From NCBI GenBank assembly GCA_038207265.1, contig JBBQZZ010000008.1:1-64000 (forward strand): a stretch of 64,000 nt of DNA, given 5' to 3'. This DNA is from JACMLD01 sp038207265. GTDB lineage: Bacteria > Bacteroidota > Bacteroidia > Chitinophagales > Chitinophagaceae. Position 1 is the first letter of the stretch. Each line of letters begins with the position of its first letter. Both the position numbers and the translations under genes were made by a program. Below the pieces are notes generated by a model. That model saw nothing but the letters and a program-made list of their open reading frames with translations, ran no database searches and was not told where the DNA came from. Of the stretch, positions 8,950 to 15,332 are shown one piece after another.

Positions 8950-9270
8950 ATGAACATTTATGTTTCAAATTTAAGCTTCAACGTACAAGACGAAGACTTA
9001 AAGGAATTCTTTGCAGAATACGGAGAAGTATCTTCTGCTAAAATTATTATGGACAAATTCACCAACAAAAGCCGTGGCTTTGGTTTCGTGGAAATGCCCG
9101 ATGACGAAGCGGGTCAGAAAGCTATTAAAGAGCTGGATGGCGCACACGTAGAAGGCAGAGCTATTACAGTGACGATAGCAAAACCAAGAGAAGAAAGAAC
9201 TGGCGGTGGTGGTGGTAACAGGGGCGGCGGAGAAAGACGTTCTTTTTCTGGTTCCAACAACCGTTGGTAA
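8950..9270 (+). CDS. RRM-domain RNA-binding protein with Gly/Arg-rich tail
   Basis: 106-residue single-RRM protein. RNP2 is IYVSNL (residues 3-8) and RNP1 is RGFGFVEM (42-49), with the aromatic residues that stack on RNA. After the RRM (about 1-82) comes a disordered GGGGGNRGGGERR tail. Proteins of this build occur in cyanobacteria and Bacteroidota and are often cold- or stress-responsive; the target here is unknown. It has a long conserved leader and its own hairpin terminator, and a close paralogue lies 250 nt downstream. Confidence 0.92.
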   Translation: MNIYVSNLSFNVQDEDLKEFFAEYGEVSSAKIIMDKFTNKSRGFGFVEMPDDEAGQKAIKELDGAHVEGRAITVTIAKPREERTGGGGGNRGGGERRSFSGSNNRW

Positions 9271-9305
9271 TTTTAAAGGTATAGAACTTATGTTTCAATA
9301 CTCTG

Positions 9306-9331
9306 AGAGTCCGGTAACGGACTCTTTTTTT
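9306..9331 (+). terminator. Rho-independent terminator after first RRM gene
   Basis: Perfect 8-bp stem AGAGTCCG / CGGACTCT with a GTAA loop, then a T-run. It separates the two RRM genes into independent transcripts. Confidence 0.92.
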
Positions 9332-9394
9332 ATCTGGCTTTCAACCATTTACTGATAATGCCGGCTTTGCCATTTTATTCAATTACCTTTAATC

Positions 9395-9521
9395 ATATTT
9401 GAGCTTTCAGCACTCAGTAAGCGAATGATTTTACCTGCTACAGATTTATCAACCGTAACATTTTAGTCGTCTTTACTTCTGCTTTTCCTCAGATCATTAT
9501 TCACTTTTAATTTTTTTAATT
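9395..9521 (+). promoter_or_regulatory. About 127-nt conserved leader of the second RRM gene
   Basis: It begins with ATATTTGAG (9395-9403) and carries the block CTCAGATCATTATT (9488-9501) close to the start codon, in the same order and nearly the same spacing as the leader of the first RRM gene. No exact -7 element was found; TACCTTTA (9384-9391) is the nearest. The shared order of short blocks suggests an RNA element and not only common descent of flanking DNA. Confidence 0.55.
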
Positions 9522-9815
9522 ATGAACATTTATGTTTCAAACCTCGATCTACAGACAAAAGATGATCAACTGAATGCATTATTTGCCCAACACGGACAAG
9601 TAAGTTCCGCTAAAGTAATCATGGATAAATTTACCGGCACTTCAAGGGGCTTTGCTTTTGTGGAAATGCCACAGGATAGCGAGGGCGCAAAAGCCATTGA
9701 GCAATTGAACAACAAGGAATTTAGTGGAAAGAAATTATCTGTTAGTGTTGCCAGGCCAAGAGAAGACAGACAGGGTTCTTATCCTGCGGGCAATTCTTTT
9801 AAGAAAAGATTTTAA
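9522..9815 (+). CDS. RRM-domain RNA-binding protein, second paralogue
   Basis: 97-residue single-RRM protein close to its upstream neighbour: IYVSNL (RNP2, residues 3-8), the shared VSSAKVIMDKFTG segment, and RGFAFVEM for RNP1, where one Gly is replaced by Ala. The C-terminal tail is short and basic (REDRQGSYPAGNSFKKRF) in place of Gly-rich. The two genes look like a tandem duplication with leaders and terminators included, each able to be controlled separately. Confidence 0.9.
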   Translation: MNIYVSNLDLQTKDDQLNALFAQHGQVSSAKVIMDKFTGTSRGFAFVEMPQDSEGAKAIEQLNNKEFSGKKLSVSVARPREDRQGSYPAGNSFKKRF

Positions 9816-9835
9816 AACATATAGCAAATTATTCT

Positions 9836-9864
9836 AAAGAGCTTGATTGATAAGCTCTTTTTTT
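9836..9864 (+). terminator. Rho-independent terminator after second RRM gene
   Basis: Perfect 9-bp stem AAAGAGCTT / AAGCTCTTT with a 7-nt loop, running into T residues. It lies 20 nt after the stop codon. Confidence 0.9.
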
Positions 9865-10030
9865 GTGCCCTTCAATCATCGGGACGTTGGTTTTAATCTA
9901 AATAAAAACTAATGGTGATGGGTGTTGCTGCAATTTTTTATTCTGGTGGATATTGATACGGCAGCTCATTTTTTTTCCAACTTTTGCAATGTTGGTTTGC
10001 TTGGTTTCCTAAATTCTTTGACAAAAAAAT

Positions 10031-10049
10031 GGGCCGCCATAGGCGGCCC
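10031..10049 (-). terminator. Strong hairpin, terminator-like on the reverse strand
   Basis: Perfect 8-bp GC stem GGGCCGCC / GGCGGCCC with a 3-nt loop. Read on the reverse strand it is followed by ATTTTTTTG, which is the layout of an intrinsic terminator. The nearest reverse-strand genes (cytochrome and S9 peptidase) end at 10944, nearly 0.9 kb away, so it either catches their read-through or ends an unannotated reverse-strand transcript. Confidence 0.6.
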
Positions 10050-10270
10050 GAAAAATTTAGTCAAGGACGGTGATAGAAATTTCAAAAGGATTGGATTGGT
10101 TTTTTTTCATAGGGTCCAATAAGAAATGGTTTCAGAGGTACAGGTTTTCAAGGATAAGTGTTGTTTCATTTCCGGTCGTCACCGGATTTGAATCATTGGT
10201 TTTCACGGGTGCGGAATATAAAACGGGTTAGGGTTACAGCACACCTGGTTTTTTAAAGTATTAGGGTAAT

Positions 10271-10338
10271 AGGTTTTCAAAGAATAAGGACGAATGGTTT
10301 TCAAAGAACAGGATTAAACGATTTCAAAGAACAGGTAC
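10271..10338 (+). repeat. Degenerate tandem repeat, 24-nt period
   Basis: Three successive copies start at 10271, 10295 and 10319, exactly 24 nt apart. The shared core is GGTTTTCAAAGAA followed by an A/G-rich half (for example ACAGGATTAAAC); the third copy has GATTTC in place of GGTTTTC. Looser relatives occur upstream near 10126, 10142, 10197 and 10246. No open reading frame follows the period. Confidence 0.6.
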
Positions 10339-10575
10339 GGTTGCTTAATTGGCTTTAAAGGGTTTGGATTTTCACTTGCCTGCTATTAGTTGGTGATTTT
10401 GTTGTTGTCAATTTGATAACACAAAGTAACGACCCGAAAGAGCTTTAAAAAATAGACCATACATTCATATTGAAGTAATATCCTGCTTACACTGTTTGTA
10501 GCGCTGATACTACAGTATCCGGGAAAAACATACAGAAAACGATACACAGCAATCGTAAAGCATTACTTTTAAAGC

Positions 10576-10947
10576 ATGAATTTCATTGGTAACTTGATAT
10601 GGATCATCTTTGGAGGACTTGCGGCCGCGCTGGGATATGTAGTGGGCGGGTTTACATTATGTATGACGATAGTAGGCATTCCCTGGGGTTTGCAATGTTT
10701 TAAAATAGCCACAGTAGTACTGTGGCCATTTGGGAAGAAGATTGTACCATCACAAAGCAGTGGTGGCTGTCTTTTCCTGTTTTGTAATATTATCTGGTTA
10801 TTGAGTGGCGGTTTATATACCGCTTTCGTTCATGTAATTTTTGCTGCGCTGTTTTTTATCAGCATCATAGGTATCCCATTTGCAAGACAACACCTGAAGC
10901 TGGCAGCGTTATCACTTATGCCATTTGGTAAAAATATTCTGTCTTAA
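10576..10947 (+). CDS. YccF domain membrane protein
   Basis: 123-residue inner-membrane protein made of two YccF (DUF307) repeats: a first half with IWIIFGGLAAALGYVVGG and GIPWGLQCFKIA, and a second half with IIWLLSGGLYTAFVHV and GIPFARQHLKLAAL. Each half ends with a PFGK motif (residues about 52 and 117), as in the family. The function of YccF is unknown. Its last 4 bases overlap the end of the convergent cytochrome gene. Confidence 0.88.
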   Translation: MNFIGNLIWIIFGGLAAALGYVVGGFTLCMTIVGIPWGLQCFKIATVVLWPFGKKIVPSQSSGGCLFLFCNIIWLLSGGLYTAFVHVIFAALFFISIIGIPFARQHLKLAALSLMPFGKNILS

Positions 10948-11366
10948 TGTTTTTCTTCTACCGGCATTTTCGGTTTTTCCGGGTGTGCCTCACCGTGATG
11001 ACATGTTCCGCAACTCACCACCAATGACGTATCTCCAATCATAGGTTGCTTTACTTCAAAAAACTTCTTATTTATTCTCATTGTCATCTTCATCATATAA
11101 CGGGCAATTCCTTTCTCAGATTTTTCATCGCTCGCAAAATCAAGGTGTTCAGGATTTTCTTTGCTGGCAGCGTGACAAAAGTTACATTTTACGCCCAAGT
11201 CAGCTTTGAATTCGTCCATTATTTTATCCAGGTCTTCGTGGCTGATATTTTTAGGCAGGATTTTTAAATTTTTATGTTCATCCTGGGGAGGCGTTGTAAA
11301 TGCAACGGCCATTGTTATCACCGCAGCCATAGAGGCCAGCACAATAAATTTTTGATTTAATTTCAT
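10944..11366 (-). CDS. Small exported dihaem c-type cytochrome
   Basis: 140 residues with an N-terminal signal segment (MKLNQKFIVLASMAAVITMAVAF) and two haem-binding sites, CNFCH (61-65) and CGTCH (119-123). Similar Bacteroidota and Acidobacteria proteins are named after the photosynthetic reaction-centre cytochrome c subunit, although there is no photosynthesis here; the electron partner is unknown. I chose the ATG at 11366; the frame extends 21 codons further but that adds a charged, non-signal stretch. It lies 59 nt after the S9 peptidase gene on the same strand and overlaps yccF by 4 bp at the 3' end. Confidence 0.85.
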   Translation of the reverse strand: MKLNQKFIVLASMAAVITMAVAFTTPPQDEHKNLKILPKNISHEDLDKIMDEFKADLGVKCNFCHAASKENPEHLDFASDEKSEKGIARYMMKMTMRINKKFFEVKQPMIGDTSLVVSCGTCHHGEAHPEKPKMPVEEKH

Positions 11367-11425
11367 ATTTGATTTTGTTTGATAAAATAAATGTATCAAT
11401 TTTTCTTGTATACGGATCTTAAACA

Positions 11426-13573
11426 TCAATTAATCCAGCGGGCAAAAAATTCCCAGGTTCTTAACATCTGATCAATCCGCTGGCGGTTATTGCCACTGCG
11501 TGTTAATTCATGTGTGCCACCGGGATGCCGCACATATTCAACAGGCCTGTTCAGCACTTTTAAACTCCGGTATAACATTTCGCTTTGAACAAATCCCGTA
11601 CGCCTGTCATTTTCTCCATGAAAGATAATATAGGGCGTGGTAATATTCTGAACATAAGTAATAGGAGACTCCCTTTCAAGATTTGCTTTGGTTGCAGCTT
11701 CCCATGGATAGCCTCCAAAATAATTTGGTACCAGCCTCCATGCATTTCCTTCACCAAAAAATGTGGCGAGATCATAAACACCCCGCTGACTACAGGCTGC
11801 TTTGAAACGATGATCGTGCGCAATGATCCATGCCACCAGGTATCCTGCATAAGAACCACCTGTTACTACTAACCGGGAAGTATCTGCCCAACCTTCCAAT
11901 ACCGCCTTATCCAATGCAGTCAATACATCACTGGTTGGCCCGGTACCCCAGTCATTTATATTGGCGCGTAAAAAATCCAGGCCATAACCACCACTTCCAC
12001 GCGGATTGCAATACACAACGCCATAACCCTTACTGCACCAGAACTGGAACTCATGCCACATGCTTGTTTCTCCGGGTCCCCACATAGCAGATGGACCACC
12101 ATGAATATTTAACAACAATGGAAATTTTTTTCCGGCTTCATAGTTTGATGGTTTCATTACCCAATATTCAATTGTCTGACCCTTGTTGTTTTTGAATGTT
12201 TTCTTTTCAGGAAGCGATAACTGCTTTTTTTGTACCCAATCATAATTCAGGTTACTGATTCTTTTCGCATTTTTTGCATTGGCATCAGATACATACACTT
12301 CAAAGGGATCACTGACTTCTGTTTTAGCAAAAACCATTTTGTTATTTGCCAGGTCAAAACTTACAATGCCGCTGTTGTAATCAGTTAACTGTTCAACTTG
12401 TTTTGTCTTGATATCCGCCCGGTAAACAGGCTGACCACCATTGCTCGGCGACGAGAAGTAAATATATTTTTCATCATTGCTCCAGCTGAGGTTTCCTTTA
12501 TTGCGATCAAATGGAATTTCAGTAACATCTTTTCCATTTAATGGCACAATAGCAAGTGCAGGTACACTAATAAATGAAGTGTTACCATATTGAAAAGCCA
12601 GCCATTTTCCGGAAGGAGAAAGTTTGGGTGAATTATAAGTTTTACCTGCTTCACCCAATATCTTATGAAAATTACTTCCATCAGCATTTGCCAGGAAAAT
12701 TTCATTTTCAAGCGATCTGTCAGGGTGCTGAGCTGAATCAACATCACCTGAAATAATCAATTGCTTGCCGTCTGGTGTAAAATCTGCGCCGTTGAACCGG
12801 TTAAAGCCATGAGTAACTTCAACTGCTGTTGCGCCAACCTGAGCATTCACAATAAAAAAATGATTAAAACTAATTTCTGCACTGGCATCTGTTTCATCCT
12901 GTAAACTAAGTTTATTAATGACTTTGGCTTTTTTATCCGCCACATTGTTGTCCAGGTAATTTCTTACTTCTTCTATATTGCCATCGGGATCCGCTTTTGC
13001 TACCGAAGGTTTCAACTGGCTGTTATTTTCAAAACCCGGTTTTTCAAAAGACCAGGAAGGAACTGTATGGGCAGGATTCAGTATGGAGTCTTTTAATAAA
13101 TCTTTCAAAGAAATATTCGAGGAGAATAAAATTTGTTTTCCGTCGGGACTCCATTTGGGTGTACCCGCACCATATTTATATTTGGTTAGCTGAACCGCCT
13201 CACCGCCATCAAGCGGGATTAAAAAAATTTGAGGCTTTCCATCTGCAATGCGTACAAAAGCCAGTTGTTTTCCATCCGGACTGAAAGCAGGTTGTGAAGA
13301 GCCTTCTTTATTGGTAAGCTGTCGTGGAACTGAATTGCCATCGGTATTAACAGTCCAGATCTGATTCATGTATTTATATTCCCATTTGTTATCGCCGTCT
13401 GGTTCAATTACAGTGACAGTGTAAGCTGCTTTACTTCCATCGTAACTAAGGGTAATGCTGCTAACAGATTTAATTTTCAGCATATCTGTTGCTTTGATAA
13501 GTTCTTTTCCAGGTTGGGCCAGCGCATTGCTTGCAATAAAAAGAATAATGAATACAAGAATTGATTTATTCAT
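11426..13573 (-). CDS. Secreted S9 family prolyl oligopeptidase-like peptidase
   Basis: 715-residue serine peptidase of the dipeptidyl/acylaminoacyl-peptidase type. An N-terminal signal peptide (to about ALAQ, residue 19) sends it to the periplasm. Residues about 35-430 form a WD40/TolB-like beta-propeller with repeated SPDGKQL-type turns. The C-terminal alpha/beta hydrolase domain carries the triad S574 in GGSYAG, D656 in GENDRR and H688 in GGTHEL. It probably trims peptides. It is the first gene of a possible two-gene unit with the cytochrome 59 nt downstream. Confidence 0.93.
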   Translation of the reverse strand: MNKSILVFIILFIASNALAQPGKELIKATDMLKIKSVSSITLSYDGSKAAYTVTVIEPDGDNKWEYKYMNQIWTVNTDGNSVPRQLTNKEGSSQPAFSPDGKQLAFVRIADGKPQIFLIPLDGGEAVQLTKYKYGAGTPKWSPDGKQILFSSNISLKDLLKDSILNPAHTVPSWSFEKPGFENNSQLKPSVAKADPDGNIEEVRNYLDNNVADKKAKVINKLSLQDETDASAEISFNHFFIVNAQVGATAVEVTHGFNRFNGADFTPDGKQLIISGDVDSAQHPDRSLENEIFLANADGSNFHKILGEAGKTYNSPKLSPSGKWLAFQYGNTSFISVPALAIVPLNGKDVTEIPFDRNKGNLSWSNDEKYIYFSSPSNGGQPVYRADIKTKQVEQLTDYNSGIVSFDLANNKMVFAKTEVSDPFEVYVSDANAKNAKRISNLNYDWVQKKQLSLPEKKTFKNNKGQTIEYWVMKPSNYEAGKKFPLLLNIHGGPSAMWGPGETSMWHEFQFWCSKGYGVVYCNPRGSGGYGLDFLRANINDWGTGPTSDVLTALDKAVLEGWADTSRLVVTGGSYAGYLVAWIIAHDHRFKAACSQRGVYDLATFFGEGNAWRLVPNYFGGYPWEAATKANLERESPITYVQNITTPYIIFHGENDRRTGFVQSEMLYRSLKVLNRPVEYVRHPGGTHELTRSGNNRQRIDQMLRTWEFFARWIN

Positions 13574-13631
13574 AAACAGGTTGATTTGGAAATTGAATGT
13601 ACGAATTCATCACGGTTTCCGGCATTGGTAA

Positions 13632-13660
13632 TTGATGGCAGGTAAGGTTTGTTATTTTTG
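13632..13660 (+). promoter_or_regulatory. Predicted promoter of the AhpD-like gene
   Basis: TTG (13632-13634), 18 nt spacer, then TATTTTTG (13653-13660), matching the Bacteroidota -33/-7 pattern TTG...TAnnTTTG. The ATG at 13679 lies 18 nt after the -7 element. Confidence 0.6.
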
Positions 13661-13678
13661 ACAAATAATTTTTTATTT

Positions 13679-14029
13679 ATGAGCAACTTAGTAAGTGAAT
13701 TCAATGATTACCGTGCAAAAATGAATGATGTAATATTGAGTAAAGACAATCTTGTGATCAAAAGGCTCTGGAACCTGGATACTAATACTTATGCGGAAGG
13801 AGCGCTGGATAGCAAAACAAAAGAGATGCTTGGACTGGTAGCCAGTATGGTATTGCGTTGCGATGATTGCATCAGGTATCATCTTGGCAAATGTTATGGA
13901 TTAAAGATGACCACTGAACAGATATATGAAATTTTTGCGGTGGCTAACATCGTTGGTGGCACTATCGTAATTCCTCATACCAGGAGAGCAGCAGAATACT
14001 GGGAAGAGCTTTCTGCAGCGAAGGATTGA
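13679..14029 (+). CDS. Carboxymuconolactone decarboxylase / AhpD-like protein
   Basis: 116-residue alpha-helical protein of the CMD/AhpD superfamily. The redox motif RCDDCIRYHLGKC shows the CxxC pair followed by a histidine, as in AhpD-type thiol enzymes, so peroxidase-linked activity is more likely than lactone decarboxylation. The ATG at 13679 (MSNLVSEF) fits the promoter 18 nt upstream; an upstream in-frame start at 13649 would lie inside that promoter. It precedes korB by 114 nt. Confidence 0.85.
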   Translation: MSNLVSEFNDYRAKMNDVILSKDNLVIKRLWNLDTNTYAEGALDSKTKEMLGLVASMVLRCDDCIRYHLGKCYGLKMTTEQIYEIFAVANIVGGTIVIPHTRRAAEYWEELSAAKD

Positions 14030-14143
14030 TAACAGATCAATTTGGTAAAATCAGTTACAAATTGATTAAAATCATCCGCAAATGTTTAGAATTATTAGCG
14101 AACTTTGTACATTGTAAGATTATATAACAATGCCTGTCTAAAA

Positions 14144-15178
14144 ATGAGCGAAACAACAACGACCCTGCCTACACTAACATCAAAAGATTTTTCTACAGAC
14201 CAGGAAGTACGCTGGTGCCCTGGTTGCGGTGATTATTCCATATTGGCACAGGTTCAAAAGGTAATGCCCGGTATAGGAGTTCCAAAAGAAAATATCGTGA
14301 TGGTATCTGGTATCGGTTGCAGCAGCCGGTTTCCTTATTATATGAATACTTATGGCATGCACTCCATTCACGGTCGTGCAACGGCTATTGCCAGTGGTTT
14401 GAAAGCTGCGAGGCCGGAACTGAGTGTATGGATAGTAACGGGAGACGGAGATAGTTTGAGCATTGGCGGCAACCATACCATCCATTTGTTAAGAAGAAAT
14501 TTTGATGTAAACATATTACTCTTCAACAACCAGATATATGGTTTAACAAAGGGTCAGTATTCTCCAACTTCTGAAGAAAAGAAAGTCACTAAGTCAACAC
14601 CTTTTGGCAGTATTGATCATCCTTTCAATCCGCTGGCGCTGGCAATGGGAGCAGATGCTACTTTTATTGCAAGAAGTATGGATCGGGATCCCAAACATTT
14701 GCAGGAAGCTCTTATCAGAAGTCATAAACACAGCGGTACTTCTTTCCTGGAAATATACCAGAACTGTAATATTTTCAATGATGGTGCTTTTGAAATATTT
14801 ACAGAAAAATCGTCCAAAATGCAGGAAACTTTGTTCCTGGAACAGGGAAAGCCTCTGATATTCGGAGCTAACAAAGACAAGGGTATTAAGCTTGATGGAT
14901 TCAGACCCGTTGCAGTTGAATTAAATAGTGGAGTAAGCGCCAATGATCTCTGGATACATGACGAGAAAGATTTCTATAAAGCTCAGATATTAACCCGCAT
15001 GTTTGACGATCCCAGGGTTGAAGGGCATTTGCCAAGGCCTTTTGGCGTATTTTATGAAACAGATCGCCCCTGTTACGAAGATGTAATGACTATGCAGATT
15101 GAAGATCTACAGGCTACACGCGGCAAGGGCAACCTGGATAAATTACTTCGTGGTAATGAAACCTGGACAATTGTTTAA
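14144..15178 (+). CDS. korB: 2-oxoglutarate:ferredoxin oxidoreductase, beta subunit
   Basis: Thiamine-diphosphate subunit of a 2-oxoacid:ferredoxin oxidoreductase, which decarboxylates 2-oxoglutarate to succinyl-CoA with reduction of ferredoxin. 344 residues from the ATG at 14144. Seen are the cluster-ligand motif CPGC (residues 25-28), GIGCSSRFPYY, and the TPP/Mg motif VTGDGDSLSIGG followed by FNNQIYGLTKGQYSPTS. The KorB-type GQ(Y/A)SPTS stretch supports 2-oxoglutarate over pyruvate. The alpha subunit, normally directly upstream, is absent from this window; the upstream gene is the AhpD-like protein. Confidence 0.92.
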   Translation: MSETTTTLPTLTSKDFSTDQEVRWCPGCGDYSILAQVQKVMPGIGVPKENIVMVSGIGCSSRFPYYMNTYGMHSIHGRATAIASGLKAARPELSVWIVTGDGDSLSIGGNHTIHLLRRNFDVNILLFNNQIYGLTKGQYSPTSEEKKVTKSTPFGSIDHPFNPLALAMGADATFIARSMDRDPKHLQEALIRSHKHSGTSFLEIYQNCNIFNDGAFEIFTEKSSKMQETLFLEQGKPLIFGANKDKGIKLDGFRPVAVELNSGVSANDLWIHDEKDFYKAQILTRMFDDPRVEGHLPRPFGVFYETDRPCYEDVMTMQIEDLQATRGKGNLDKLLRGNETWTIV

Positions 15179-15206
15179 TTATGATCATCGTTTGAAACGT
15201 ATTATT

Positions 15207-15232
15207 GCTTCCATCACAAGGAAGCCTTTTTT
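15207..15232 (+). terminator. Probable terminator after korB
   Basis: 6-bp stem GCTTCC / GGAAGC with a 7-nt loop, followed by CTTTTTT. It is weaker than others in this window and starts 28 nt after the stop codon. Confidence 0.65.
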
Positions 15233-15257
15233 AATACTCCATTAACCCAACCAATTC

Positions 15258-15295
15258 AATTAAATTATACCGGTTACTTTAATTAAATTACGGTT
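15258..15295 (+). repeat. Direct repeat upstream of the DUF1549/DUF1501 operon
   Basis: AATTAAATTA occurs at 15258-15267 and 15281-15290, 23 nt apart (about two helical turns), each followed by a CGGTT word. It lies 38-75 nt before the first gene of the operon and could be a protein-binding site. Confidence 0.35.
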
Positions 15296-15332
15296 CGTTT
15301 TAAACCCGGATTGCTGCCTAAATAATCTGTTG

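Larger units (their letters stand above)
9865..10575. other. Long non-coding gap, G/T-skewed on the + strand
   Basis: 711 nt with no credible gene. It contains a terminator-like hairpin oriented to the reverse strand (10031-10049) and a degenerate 24-nt repeat (core 10271-10338). In 10081-10380 I count about 75 G against 38 C, a strong strand skew. A weak hairpin (TGTAG...CTACA near 10496-10515) and the leader of the YccF gene close the gap. A 66-codon open frame at 9922-10122 runs through the hairpin and has no protein-like features. Confidence 0.7.

Noticed and set aside
9922..10122. 66-codon open frame in the long gap after the RRM genes
   Set aside because: It runs through the GC hairpin at 10031-10049, has no recognisable domain or start signal, and its composition follows the skewed non-coding region.
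10126..10340. CRISPR array
   Set aside because: The 24-nt period includes both the repeated core and the rest; there is no room for spacers, the copies are degenerate, and no cas gene is present.
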